Source: Hymenopus coronatus
Lineage: Eukaryota; Arthropoda; Insecta; Mantodea; Hymenopodidae
Assembly (NCBI GenBank): GCA_030762935.1
Contig: CM060884.1
Coordinates: 77,481,696 to 77,545,695 of the forward strand
Direction: 5' to 3'
Length of the DNA stretch: 64,000 bases
Below, piece by piece: positions 21,725 through 33,194 of this stretch; the stretch's first letter is position 1; every line of letters begins with the position of its first letter. The position numbers and the translations under genes are program-made. The notes beneath the pieces were generated by a model, which worked only from the letters and a program-made list of their open reading frames with translations, did not search any database and was not told the DNA's origin.

Positions 21725-22103
21725 GGGTCAGCGAACTAAAGCAAAGGAAAGAGAAGCAAAGGTTTTTAATTCCATGAAAACGTGGAACAATATTAACATG
21801 CTGAAAAAGAGTTTAATATTCCACTGACAGAATTCTCAATCTCAATAAATCTTGCATTTCTATTCATTTCTTAGAGCAATAAAAACCTTTAAGCGCTATA
21901 TACAAAGATAGCCCATTTATATGACTTTCGTTAACCACTTTTCAGGAAATAACTCTTAAAAGAAGATATTCTTTTTGCTTTTCTTTAATTTAGATAAACT
22001 TTTATTGATATTTCCTTGTAGATACTTTGTGAATAGGAAGATGCTAAGTTTGTGTTGAAGCTGCGTACAAACCTGGTGCATTTGTAGCTCTGCGGAGAAA
22101 CGT
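21725..22103. other. Unassigned spacer
   Basis: AT-rich unique sequence; nothing recognised. Confidence 0.5.
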
Positions 22104-22955
22104 ATTACTTTCTCTATACGTACTAGTGCATAGAGAAGCTATTGCACTCCATGCAAAAATTCCATACTGAGAGTTCACCGGAAATATATGTTTTAGGGCA
22201 CCCTGTAGCCAAAAAAAAGCACTTTCAGAAAAAAGTACGTGTGTGTATGTGTGTTCGTGTTTCTGTGGATACGATAACTCAAAAATGAGAAGTCGGTAAA
22301 ATACCAAACTTGGTATTTAAGTTTAGTATCTTTCAAAAATGTGACACGAAGATTTTGAGAAAAGTCCCTCTACCCCAAACTACTCTTTACATGAAATTTT
22401 TTCGAAAATTATGATTTTTTCAAAAATGGCTGTAACGATTTTGATTAAAATATCGTATATTAAAGAAATTTACCTGACAAATAAAATGGATATCTTGAAT
22501 TTTCTGGGAATAGCCTCTGAACACGAAAACATTTACGAAATTTTGCATAAGTGCTAAACCGAAAGAGATGGACAAAAACTTACCGAATAAAAACTGTAGA
22601 GCAGGTTAAAACACACAATTTATGTTATTTACATTTTTCTCGTGGAGTTGATCGTTGAAGAGTTATTCCTTGTTTTTGGTTTAGAGCTTTAAAAAACATA
22701 CTTTTCTCATACGGGAAATTAACAACCCCTGTCTGTACAAACAAAAGAACATCAGTCACATAGCAACCAGCTTTTGACTATCACTTTAACCTATGGTACT
22801 CCCTCATTTCGCTTCTACTTACAAGGAAGCAAGTTTCTGCTAATTTTTTCTTGATTAGCATGAAGTAAATAGAAGCATAAGCTTTTTAACAATATTTTGT
22901 TGCAGAGATGTAGAGAAAGTCATGTGAATGGAACGCATACGATTTTTTGTACAAC
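22104..22955 (+). mobile_element. HTL-1 copy 19, complete
   Basis: Left end ACTTTCTCTATACGTACTAG with a shortened palindrome; right end AGAGAAAGTCATGTGAATGG and a T6 run. A deletion removes part of the TTCTGGATGAATT segment. Confidence 0.9.
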
Positions 22956-22959
22956 TTGC

Positions 22960-23260
22960 AGTTTATATAGTACAGTGGGCTAGAGTAAAATTGCCCAACC
23001 CGCAGCCGGTGTTCGAACTCGGGAGCGTAGCCCAGCAGGGTTTGAGAGAATAACAATACCGTCCTCTATGAAGGTTATTTTGAACTGTGCAGTATTTAGG
23101 GAGACGCCTGTCTCTAAGGGAGCTGGTTTATCCTTCTTCTACACTCCCTTGAGAACTTTTCCGTCAGATCGTCTTCGGCCCTAGGCGACTGGTCCATCCT
23201 CCTTCCACTTGGAAATGTCCAGTCATGAAGTATCAAAGATTCACCGCGGCCACGATGTGT
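22960..23260 (-). mobile_element. Possible tRNA-derived SINE
   Basis: Read on the minus strand, GCTCCCGAGTTCGAACACCG near 23015 is a strong pol III B box. The A box is not clear and the body matches no other SINE of the window. Confidence 0.4.
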
Positions 23261-23339
23261 TCACATTCTTCATAAAAATGGAATCTACGACTATAAAAAT
23301 AAACCAAAAATATTGTTAATGGGACCTATGTTTAATTTT

Positions 23340-24140
23340 ACTCAGTTGATTCACATGATATTCTCTAGCCACATTACCATTCTTTCAAAATATTAAATTT
23401 CGAGTTACTCTAAACAAAATCCTGAAGAAATTGTTCTATTTACAAGAGGAATACAAACATTCTAATCTTTAAACATTTATATGTTACATCTTTGTAGGTG
23501 CAAGAGGAATAGGGGGATACACTAGCCTAAGGAGTTAGTTAAATATTTTAAGAGCTGCAGCTGTGTGATAACAATGTAATTCTGATCTGTTTCGTTCTCC
23601 AGCAGAAAAGAAAATGAATAACAACTTTCTATCTAGAAAAGTATAGATATTGAAACATTTATGTAATAACATGTAATATATCGCAAATGCGTAACTCCAC
23701 AAACAAACAAAAAAAAAAAAATCTGATGTATGCTTTAATGACTAAGATTTTGTGCATGTTTTCCGGTTTACCAGCTCTGCAACATTTATTGCGAATGTAG
23801 AGGACGTCAGATACACTTGTTGAGAAGCTGTCTTAAAGATATTGTACTTCAAACAAAACCATTAGAAAAGCGTTATTGAGGAAGTCTTCGTGTCACATCC
23901 TTGGAAGATATTGAACTTCGTCCAAGTTTCGTATTTAACCCAAGTTTTGTTTTTGAGTAAACTGTTCACAGACAGACACACACATACGCAGACAGACACA
24001 ATGCGCATCTTTCTATAATTGTGTTTTTTCTGCATTCACGTTGATCAAAACATACCTATATTTCCGGTGAAATCTCAACATTAAATTTTTGGTCGGAGTA
24101 CAGAAGTGCCGCTACTTACTGCGTAGACGAGAAAGTAGAT
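23340..24140 (-). mobile_element. HTL-1 copy 20, old and strongly diverged
   Basis: The order of blocks is preserved: the 3' hairpin remnant, the ACACTAGCCTAAGGAGT segment, CTTCGTGTCACATCCTTGG, the ACACACACATACGCAGAC core and TATTTCCGGTGAAATCTC. Identity is visibly lower than in neighbours. Confidence 0.75.
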
Positions 24141-24235
24141 TATTGATTACAAAGGCTGCTTTTCACATTGTATTCTGTTTGCATAGCAACGAGAAACAAG
24201 CAAGTGTTGTGTGTAACGAAATTTCTTTCACCTGG

Positions 24236-24523
24236 CAAATGTAGTTTTATTTATGTACGCTCTTTAACTGCTGTGGTTGTCAGCATCCAATTTATACTGG
24301 GCGTGAAAGACCGCTTAATTTTGCCCAGAGGCCTCTCTATCAGGCTTGAGGTTCTTTTATGTGCCGTAAATCTACGTCATGGGACAAACGACTTTACTTT
24401 CCTTCCGAAAGAAGCCATGCTAACGATTTTTATACCAGAAAAAAATCCATCGTTATCCGCCGGGTTTCAACCCACGACCTTGCGTATATGAAGTTAGCAT
24501 TGTAACCATTACACCACGGAGGC
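24236..24523 (-). mobile_element. SINE-alpha copy 2, complete
   Basis: Read on the minus strand it starts with a tRNA-like head: GGCCTCCGTGGTGTAATGGT (A-box region), then CGTGGGTTGAAACCCGGCG (B-box region). A body of about 200 bases follows, ending in the segment that contains AAAGAGCGTACATAAATA. The same body occurs at 30119-30389 and 1030-1182. Confidence 0.8.
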
Positions 24524-24527
24524 CTAA

Positions 24528-24916
24528 AACAAAAAACAAGGAATGTCTCAAAAACGGCCAACTTCAGAAAAAAAAAAACCTATGACATAAATTGTCTGTT
24601 TTAACAATATCTAAATTTTTCGTGTAGAAGGTTTTTGCATATCTCTTGCGGTCATACAGTATTCAGTAAAATTCATTCAGAATAAAGAGGTGCTTAGAGG
24701 CTATTCCCAGAAAATTTAACATATACATTTTGTTTGTCAAGTAACTATATTTAATATACAGTATTTTATTCAAAATCGCTAAGGCCATTTTTAGGAAAAC
24801 CGACATTTTTTCCATGTAAAGGGTAGTTGGGGGTCTTCGTGTCGCATCCTTGGAAGATAGTTAAATGAAATACCAAGTTTGGTGTTTTATACACTTTTAA
24901 TTGTTGAGTTATCGCG

Positions 24917-24950
<34 letters not shown>

Positions 24951-25096
24951 GGCCTTTTCTGAAAATGCTTGTTTTATACACGGGACCTTAAAACATGTGT
25001 GTCCGGTGAAATCACGGTATCGAGTTTCAAGGTGCAATACAATTACCTGCTGTATAGGTGCACTATGTACACAGTACATGTAGAGAAAGTAAAAAG
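24528..25096 (-). mobile_element. HTL-1 copy 21, 3' part replaced by SINE
   Basis: It starts inside the element at AACAAGGAATGTCTCAAAAA beside the SINE and runs to the 5' terminus at TGTAGAGAAAGTAAAAAG. A (CA)15 tract occupies the core at 24919-24948. Confidence 0.88.
24919..24948 (+). repeat. (CA)15 inside HTL-1
   Basis: An uninterrupted 30-base tract at the GT-core position of the minus-strand copy. Confidence 0.95.
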
Positions 25097-25496
25097 AAGG
25101 TTTGTGTGTCTAAACATTACTGAAGCAGGAAAGCTTGCTAATGCAAACAACAAAGAGAATCAATGTTTGCATTTTATTGCATTGTTTTATGTTCAGTTGC
25201 TCCAAGACTGCTGCCGTTATTGGTGCGCAATTGTAAATATTTACTCACTCGTGGATTTGGAAATCTCCACCCACTCGGCTTCACAAATGGCTACGTTCCA
25301 AATTTTACGACTTTCGGTTTCACACTACGCTAATTTAAACTCTATGAAGGGATAAGGTTGGGTTTTGTTGCAGCTATAAACGTCCGGCATTTGTTTTACT
25401 TTATCTTCCTAAATTTTTATTGTGTACGCTTCGTAACCAAGCTTTTGGCAGAAATACCAATGAGGCAACAGTTCATTCTTCCCTTCAGTCCAGGCT
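25097..25496. other. Unassigned spacer
   Basis: Unique sequence. A 128-codon plus frame (24969-25355) starts within HTL-1 and crosses it; the unique part, 25097-25355, shows no recognised domain. Confidence 0.5.
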
Positions 25497-25867
25497 TGTT
25501 AACTTTCTCATAGGAAGTAGGGAAGGTATTGCATTCCAGCCAAAAATTTGATACGAGATTTCAAAGGAAATACATTTGTTACATGTGTCCGGAATAAACC
25601 TTTTGTTTGCACTTCTGACAGAATCTCTCTAACAGAAAGATCCGTTATGTAGCTAATTTGATATCCAAAGATGCAATCAAGATTTTCAGGAAAAGTCCTA
25701 AACTCAAAACTACCATTTACATGCAACAAATTTCGAAAGTAATGATTTTCTCAAAAATGGCTCTACGATTTTAATTAAAACGATACAAATTTGACAATAA
25801 ACTCTGAAGACATCTTCATTCTTGACTCCTGTATAATTGGTAAACTGTAAGAGATAGACAAAACAAA
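25497..25867 (+). mobile_element. HTL-1 copy 22, left half of a split copy
   Basis: A diverged 5' part ends at AGATAGACAAAACAAAA. The sequence resumes at about 26735 after minus-strand copy 23, so one older plus copy was opened by the younger insertion. Confidence 0.85.
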
Positions 25868-26733
25868 ATCTGATGTGTTCCATTCACATGACTTTCTCTA
25901 CATCTCTGCAAAAAATATTATTAAAAAGCTTATGCCTCTATTTACTTCATTGCTAATCGAGAAAAAATTAGCAAAAATAGTCTTATTACCCGCTTCCTTG
26001 TAAGTAGAAGGGAAATAAGGGAGTACCATAGGTTAAAGTGATAGTCAAAAGCTGGTTGATGTGTGACTGAAGTTCCTTTGTTTGTATGGACAGCAGTTGA
26101 CAAATTCCTGTGTGAGAAAATTATGTTTTTCAAAGCTGAAACCAAAAACAAGGAATATCTCAAAAACGATCAACTCCACGAAAAAAAATGTATATTACAT
26201 AAATTGTGTGTTTTAACGTGTTCTATGTGTTTTGTGTAGCTTTTGTCCATCTCTTACGGTTTAGCAGTTATGCAAAATTCCGTAAAATTCATCCAGAATA
26301 AAGTGGTCTTCAGAGGCTATTTCTAGAAAATTCAAGATATACATTTTATTTGTCAGGAAAATATGTTTAATATACGATAGTTTAATCAAAATCTTAGGAT
26401 CCATTTTGAGAAAATCAAAATTTTGGAAAAAAAGTTACATGTAAAGTGTAGTGAGTGGTAAGGGGATTTTCTTGAAAATCTTCGTGTCGCATCCTTGGAA
26501 GATACCGTACTTAAATATTAAGTTTGGTATTTAACGGTCTTTTCGTTTCTGAGCTATACTGCCCACAGACACACATTCACACACTCACAGACGGACCTTT
26601 TTCCAAAAATGCTGCTTTAGATTCAGGGGGACCCAAAACATATATTTCCAGTGAAATCTCGGTATTGAATTTTTGGGTGGAATGCAATACCTTCTCTATA
26701 CACTATTACATAGTACGTGTAGAGAAAGTAAAA
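25868..26733 (-). mobile_element. HTL-1 copy 23, complete, nested
   Basis: Both ends are intact: TCTGATGTGTTCCATTCACA on the left, GTACGTGTAGAGAAAGTAAA on the right. It lies in an A-tract of copy 22/24 with no obvious duplication of host bases. Confidence 0.92.
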
Positions 26734-27086
26734 ACTATAGACATCGTTAAGACACAGTTTGTCATTTACAAAATGTAGAGTCAACCGTTTTAAAGATATT
26801 CCATGTTATAGTTCATCTTTTCTCAAACGGGAAGACATTTTTCCTTTCGTCTCTCTTTTGTTTGACTCCAAGCAAGCAAAGAGAACCCATATAGTGACCG
26901 CGCTTTAAAATATCTGACTATCGCTTCGTCCTAGTGCATTTCTTTACTTCCCTTTTAATTACAAAGATGCAAGTAATAAGACCATTTCTGCAGTTTTGAT
27001 GTAGATAAAAGAATATTCTTTTGCAAGAAAAGTTTCTTAGAGGAACAGCTAGAGAAAGTCATGTGAATGGAACGCATCAGATTTTG
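26734..27086 (+). mobile_element. HTL-1 copy 24, right half of the split copy
   Basis: It begins near the ATCGTTAAGACACA segment that should follow the A-tract at the end of copy 22. It ends with ATGTGAATGGAACGCATCAG and a T-run. Confidence 0.85.
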
Positions 27087-27174
27087 TTTATACCCTTACC
27101 AAATCTATTCTGACTTCCTTTACAGTCCAGGCTTCCATTGTTATCTACGCTATCTCGTATAATCATTTTAACTT

Positions 27175-27257
27175 AGTCATAGCCGGTAGAGACTGTATTG
27201 CACACAAGCCAAAATTGAACTTCACAGAAAGCACATTGAGGACCCTAAAATCAAAAA
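27175..27257 (+). mobile_element. HTL-1 copy 25, 5' fragment
   Basis: A degraded 5' end up to the element's own A-tract (CCCTAAAATCAAAAAA), where minus-strand copy 26 is inserted. Confidence 0.7.
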
Positions 27258-27957
27258 ATCTAATGTATTACATTCATATGACCCTCTCTAGTACTATGTA
27301 ACAAATTATTATTAATAAGCTTATTCTTCTATCACTTGATGCTAATCAAGATAAACGTTAACAGAAATTGTCTTATTACTTGCTTCCTTGTAAGTAGAAG
27401 GGAAATATGGGAATACACTAGGATAAATATACAGTCACATGCTTTTTAAATGCGGTTACTATGGGATTGAAATCCGTTTATTTGCATGGCCAGGAGTAGA
27501 CAAGTTCCCGTATGGGAAAAGTTTAAGTAATTTAAAACTGAAACATATATAACAAGGAATATCTCGAAAACGGTCAAGTCCACGAAAAAATTATATTACA
27601 GCAATTGTGTCTTTTAAGGAGATCTGCATTTCTTGTGTAGCAAGTTTTTGTCTATCTCTTACGGTTTACCAGTTATTGAACATTCAGAAAAAATCATCCA
27701 GAATAAAGTAGTCTTCAGAGGTTACTCCCAGAAAATTCAAGATATACATTTTGTTTCTCATGTAAGTTTATTAAAGATAAGTGATTTTAATCAAAATCGT
27801 TTGGGCCTATTTTGAGAAAAACAAAATTTTTTAAACTTTTTCCACGTAAATCGCAGTTGGAAGGTGGGGGATATTGTTAGAAATCGTACTGTTGCATCCT
27901 TCGAAGATACTGAACTTATATGTCAAGTTATATCGAATTTCAGTCGTTTGAGATAGC
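27258..27957 (-). mobile_element. HTL-1 copy 26, 5' truncated
   Basis: It starts TCTAATGTATTACATTCATA immediately after the A-tract of copy 25 and ends within the AAATTTCAGTCGTTTGAG-type segment. Confidence 0.85.
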
Positions 27958-28134
27958 GACAACTTTTAAAGTGTTTGAGTATCGCTTTAGCCTAGTTTAT
28001 TGTCTTAATCCCTTCTACTTACAAGGAAGCAAGTAATAAGACAATTTCTGTTAATGTTTATCTCGATTAGCATGAAGTAGATAGAAGAATATATTTGTAG
28101 GAATAGTTTGTGTGCAGAACAGGTAGAGAAAGTT
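27958..28134 (+). mobile_element. HTL-1 copy 27, 3' fragment
   Basis: It holds the TTGAGTATCGCTTTAGCCTA to ACAGGTAGAGAAAG segment and lacks the terminal hairpin. Confidence 0.82.
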
Positions 28135-28467
28135 TAAACATTAGAGTTTTGAAGTTGTGATTCATGTCAGGGCTGTTTCTTTGGAAGTGTGGTAGAACAA
28201 GACAAGAAAAGAAATTAAAGTAAACTCCACATGCAGAGGAAAGTCTGTCTTTCCGCCGCCGAGAAGGACGGTGACGACTTCTGCCCCTGTATATCCTGCA
28301 ACTTGAGTTCCGGTGCGCCACTTCCTGTGCTGGGGCATTATCTGCGCTACTCTATTGTTTCTCTTGTCAAGACTTTTAGTTGCTCGTCATTTAGAATTTA
28401 TTGAGATCTTCACTGCAGAAAATGCAAACAGTTAACTGCTGAAAATAGCTCCTAGGGTGCGTAGCAT
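28135..28467. other. Unassigned spacer, GC-richer
   Basis: A purine/GC-rich patch at 28220-28330 holds a minus frame of 84 codons with an Arg-rich start. No family was recognised and the frame runs into AT-rich DNA. Confidence 0.45.
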
Positions 28468-28998
28468 ATTTTGATATCTTATATTAAAGATATTTACAAG
28501 ACAAATAAAATGTATATCTTGACCTTTCTCGGAATATCCTCAAAACACCTCTTTATTGTAGATGATTCTTATTGAATTTTGCATAGGTAACTTATAACCG
28601 TAAGAGATAGACAAAAATGTAACACACAAAAACATGTAGAGCACATTAAAACACACAATTTATGTTATATTTCTATTTTTCGTAGAGTTGATCGTTCTTT
28701 AGATATTGCTTGTTATAGCTTTCAGCTTTAAAAGGCTTAAACTTTTCTCATACGTGAATTTGTCAACTCGTGTCCATACAAACAAAAGAACTTCAGTCAC
28801 ATAGCAACCAGCTTTTGACTATCACTTTAACCTACGGTACTCGCTTATTTCCCTTCCACTTACAAGGAAGCAAGTAATAAGACTATTTCTGCTAATTTTA
28901 TTTCGTTTAGCATGAAGTAAATAGAAGAATAAGATTTTTAACAATAATATGTTGCAAGATATAGAGAAAGTAATATGAATGGAAGACATAAGATCTTT
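28468..28998 (+). mobile_element. HTL-1 copy 28, 5' truncated
   Basis: It starts at the ATATTAAAGATATTTACA segment and ends with a mutated hairpin (ATATGAATGGAAGACATAAG). Confidence 0.85.
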
Positions 28999-28999
28999 T

Positions 29000-29116
29000 T
29001 GTATTCAGGGAGGCCCAAAACATGTAAATCCGGTGAAAACTAGGTTTCGAATTTTTTGGTACAATACAATACCTTCTCTATACACTATGTACGTAGTACG
29101 TGTAGAGAAAGTAATA
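29000..29116 (-). mobile_element. HTL-1 copy 29, 5' terminal fragment
   Basis: Intact 5' palindrome and GTACGTGTAGAGAAAGTAAT. It is joined tail-to-tail to copy 28. Confidence 0.82.
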
Positions 29117-29639
29117 TAATTTCATATACTAAGATTAAATTTTCACGCAATAGCTATAAAGAAACATCTCTAACTGGATTTGATAAATCAGTTAATATTC
29201 CAGAGCGATATAGCATTTAAATGACAGAATTGAATAATTTATTCATATTAAGATGTTTGTAACCGACGAATCTAGAATATTTGTGCTAATTTCGTAACTT
29301 CCTTTGTTATCGCTTTTCGCTTGCCTGTATATTTTCACCGCATGACCGAATATAGCAGGCATCCCGCTAACGATTTTCCGCAGAACCATTGAAATATATG
29401 TTATGATAATGTCTCCATGATCAAAGCCCGCGGGGTAACAAACTATTGATTTCTCATTTGGAGCCGTGAATTAAAACCTATTTGCTACAGATTTGGAAGT
29501 TAAAGCTTAAATAAAAATAAACCGAATTATCATCTGAGGCTCTTGACTTAATTTTGTTTTTCTTTCCTTCGTCTCAGTGGAGCTAAAGTGTGCTTTAAGT
29601 CGATACACAAAATACAGCACTGGGGTTTTCATTAGCGTT
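29117..29639. other. Unassigned spacer
   Basis: Unique AT-rich DNA with no long frame or recognised repeat. Confidence 0.5.
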
Positions 29640-30656
29640 CCCCATTTAGTACATACGTAGAGAAGGTATTGCATTCCATCCAAAAATTCAACACCATAGT
29701 TCTCTGGAAATACACGTTTTAGGATGCTTTTACATGTTTGTACAAAGGTCTATGTGCATACTTGGGAACAATGTAACTCAAAAACGAAAGGTCGTTAATT
29801 ACAAACTTAGTAATTATGTACAGTATCTTCCAATTATGAGTGCGAAGATTTTCAAGGGAATTCGCCTCCCTAAAGTTCCATTTAGAAGGAAAACATTTCG
29901 AAAGTTTGTACAAAAATGTTTCTATTTACAATACAGTTTATTTAAGATATTTATATGAGCAACAAAATGTATATCTTGAATTTTTTGGGAAGTGCCTGTG
30001 AAAACTTCATTCTGGATGACTTTTATATAGCTGGTAAACCGTAAGATATACACAGAACATTACTGTGCAATAAATATATATCTCGTTAAAACACACAATT
30101 TATGGCATATACATTTCTGGAAATTGAATTTACTTATGGACGCTCTTTAACTGCCGAGGCGGGAAAAAACCACTTAATTTTGCTCAGAGGTCTCTTTATC
30201 AGGCTTGAAGTTCTTTATCGTGCCGCAAAACTACGAAACGGGACCAGCGGCTTTACTTCTCTTCCGAAGGAAACCATACTAGCGATTTTAAGCCCGAAAA
30301 AAGTCCATCGTCCTCCGCCGGGTTTGAATCTCTGGTCTGGTCTGTACGAAGTTAGCACGGTAAGCGCTACACCACGGAGGGCCACAGTGTACACTTCTTG
30401 TATAGTTAACGATTTCCAAGATATTTCTTTTTATTTGTTTCAATTTTAAAATAATTATGTTTCTTCAAACTGGAAATTGTCATCCGTTTTTCTTTTGTTT
30501 TTCTACTGGCCTTACAAAGAAAGCGAAGTTTAAAAATCAATCACTTGGTGAAAACTTTTGACTACCGCTTTAGCTTAATGTATTCCCTTATTTTCTTTCT
30601 ACTTACAAGAAAGAGAGTAATAAGGCAATTTCTGTCATTTGTTTTTTATTTTTAAG
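29640..30656 (+). mobile_element. HTL-1 copy 30, split by SINE-alpha
   Basis: The 5' terminus is degraded to GTACATACGTAGAGAAGG. The copy is complete to the TTTCTGTCATTTG segment of the 3' third. The SINE sits between TACATTTCT and TACACTTCT, a 9-base near-identical flanking pair. Confidence 0.88.
30119..30389 (-). mobile_element. SINE-alpha copy 3 with target duplication
   Basis: A 271-bp insertion flanked by TACATTTCT (30110-30118) and TACACTTCT (30390-30398). On the minus strand the head reads CCGTGGTGTAGCGCTTACCG (A box) and GATTCAAACCCGGCGGAGG (B box). It is the best delimited copy of this family. Confidence 0.88.
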
Positions 30657-30745
30657 GTTAACTTCCTTTAATTTAATTGGTTGTATCGAATGATGCTCAA
30701 ATGATCAGTAGCTTATATGCAGACAAGAATAGAATGTCAGGCGAG
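30657..30745 (+). repeat. Short repeat R2, copy 1
   Basis: TTAACTTCCTTTAATTTAAT and GATGCTCAAATGATCAGTAG are shared, with changes, with 32533-32625 (TTAACGTCCTTTAACCTGGT and GATGCTCAGATGTTCTCAGG). Its nature is unknown; it could be the end of a retroelement. Confidence 0.5.
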
Positions 30746-30761
30746 TAGAAGACATCACATT

Positions 30762-31659
30762 TTTTCTTTCTCTAGCCCCGTATGCACAATGTACATAGGG
30801 ATAGAGAAGTATTGTATTCCACAGAAAAATTCGGTGTCGTTTTCACCAGAAATACTTGTTTTAGGACCCCCTGAATCCAAAAAAACTGTATTTTCAGAAA
30901 CAGGTCCTTGCGTATGTGTGCGTTTCTGTGGACAGTATGGGTCAAAAACGACAAGACAGTTTAAATAGCAAACTTGGTATTTAAGTTTGTCTTTTCCTTG
31001 GATGCGACACGAAGTTTTTTCAGAAAATCCCACCACTCCGAACTACCCTTTACATGGAAACATTTTCGAAAATTGTATGTTTCTTAAAAATGGCTTTAAC
31101 GATTTTGATTAATATCTCACATATTAAAGCCATTTCTGTCACAAATAAAATGTGTACCTATCCTGCATTTTCTGGGAATAGCTTCTAAAGACCTGTTTTT
31201 TCTGGATGTATTTTGATTAAGTTGGCATAACTAGCAACCCGTAAGAGATATACAAAAACTTACATTACAAAAATGTAGATCTTGTTAAAATACACAAGTT
31301 ATGGCATATACACTTTTTTTCGTGGAGCTTACCGTTTTCGAGATATTCCTTGTTATTAGTTTCAATTGTAAAGTACTTATACTTTTCTCAGATGGAAGTG
31401 TCCGTTTTTCTTTTGTCCTAGTCTTGGCCAAGCAAAAAAGTGATTTTCAATGACAATCGCATAACGACGGCTTTTAAAACATTTGACTGTCACTTTAGCA
31501 TAGCACATTCCTTTAGTTGCCTTCTACTTATAAGGAACTAAGTAATAAGAACATTCTGCTAATATTTATCTCGATTAGCATTGTGTTGAAAGAAGAATAA
31601 TCTTTTGTAAGAAGAGTAGCTGGAGAAAGTCATGTGAGTGTAACATATCGGATTTTTTT
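30762..31659 (+). mobile_element. HTL-1 copy 31, complete
   Basis: Left end TTCTTTCTCTAGCCCCGTAT, right end GGAGAAAGTCATGTGAGTGT and a T7 run. It belongs to the GACAG-TATGG core subfamily. Confidence 0.9.
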
Positions 31660-32049
31660 GTAATATGAATTTCGAAAGTAACGCTATTGCACCACTTAGG
31701 CGGGGCACCCTCACCGATTTGCTTCACTGTTTTATGAACATTCTCGTTTCCCACTAAGAAAGTAAAATAGTATTGATTAAACAGATTGTTAATACTATTT
31801 GCGAAACTTAATCATATTCAAGGTAAATCTTTCTTCTGGAAACTGTTTAAATGTATTTTCAGAAATGAAGAGCCATGCAGCACTTTCTTCAGCCACAGAT
31901 GCTCTCTAAAAGTAATCAAAAGTTGATTATTGTGTAGAAACCGTTTTATTCCATTCCGTTAAACGTCATTTAAACTGTGTGCCTTGGTCGGAGAATACCG
32001 CGCTACTAACAGTTCTTCTAGAAATTAAATTATTCATTCTAACAAATTT
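31660..32049. other. Unassigned spacer
   Basis: Unique DNA with no recognised element. Confidence 0.5.
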
Positions 32050-32765
32050 ATTTTTACTTTCTCTACACGTACTATGTACAGTGTGTAGAGAAGGTATTGC
32101 ACTGCACCCAAAAATTCTATACCATTATTTCACCGGAAATACATTTTTTTTTCAGACCGTGTGTGTCTGTGGAGAGCATATATCGAAAACAAAAAATCCG
32201 TTAAATACCAAACTTGGTATTTAGGTTTAGTATCTCCCACGGATTGACAAGAAAATTCCCTACCGCAAACTACCCTTTACATGGAACAATTTTCGAAAGG
32301 TTTGATTTTTTCAAACATTACTAACGATTTTGATTAAAAACCCGTATGTTTAAGGTATTTTTATGAGAAACGAAATGTATATCTAGGATTTTCTGGGAAT
32401 AACTTCTGAAAAAATCTTCTTTCTGGATGATTTTTGCATAACTGGCAAGAGACATATATTGTGTGTTTTAATGAGATTACATTTTTGTGTTTAGTATGTT
32501 TTTTTGTGTTATATACATTTTTTTTTTTTTTTGTAGCTTAACGTCCTTTAACCTGGTTGATCTTATCGGACGATGAATGAAATTGGAAATGATGCTCAGA
32601 TGTTCTCAGGATACATGGAGCTTGTACATTTTTATTGTAGAGTTAACCGTTTTCTAGTTATTCTAGATTTATTAGTTTCAATTTTAGTCCCTTAAACTTT
32701 TCTCAAACGGAAACACTCGTTTCTTGTTTGTTTATTCCTGGCAAACAAAGAGATTGGAATTTCAA
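32050..32765 (+). mobile_element. HTL-1 copy 32, rearranged
   Basis: The 5' half is normal. At about 32460-32510 a piece reading TATTGTGTGTTTTAATGAGA is in reverse orientation relative to the rest, then plus orientation resumes (TGTTATATACATTTTTT). A T15 run and an R2 fragment follow, and then the element continues. Confidence 0.78.
32533..32625 (+). repeat. Short repeat R2, copy 2
   Basis: See the copy at 30657-30745. It is inserted after a T-run inside HTL-1 copy 32. Confidence 0.5.
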
Positions 32766-32789
32766 TTACGGGCAGCATAGCTCAAAACT

Positions 32790-32966
32790 CTGATGTGTCT
32801 ATTCACATGACTTTCTTTACATCTCTGCAACAAATTATTGTTAAAAAGCTTTTGCTTCTATTTACTTCATGCTAATTGAGAAAAAAATTAGAAGAAATAG
32901 TCTTATTACTTAACTCCTTGTAAATAGAAGAGAAATAAGGGATTACCATAGGTTAAAGTGACACTT
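32790..32966 (-). mobile_element. HTL-1 copy 33, 3' fragment
   Basis: It starts TCTGATGTGTCTATTCACAT next to an isolated GGCAGCATAGCTCAAA core piece and ends at ATAGGTTAAAGTGACA. Confidence 0.85.
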
Positions 32967-33194
32967 GCTAAGAAAGTGACCCAGTTATTTGTGAACTAAA
33001 GGTATAAGTATTGTATTACGTGTAGCGCTGTAGTGACCAATAATGTAATTGTAACTGTTCTTGTTAATCACAATATACCTATTATACGGTGAAATACGAA
33101 TTTTGGGTAATACATTCCAAAGTTTCTGTACCTAGGTAGCAGTGAAAGCGCTGAATGGAATGAGATCTAATACTAAATTAAATAGTTTGTCACC

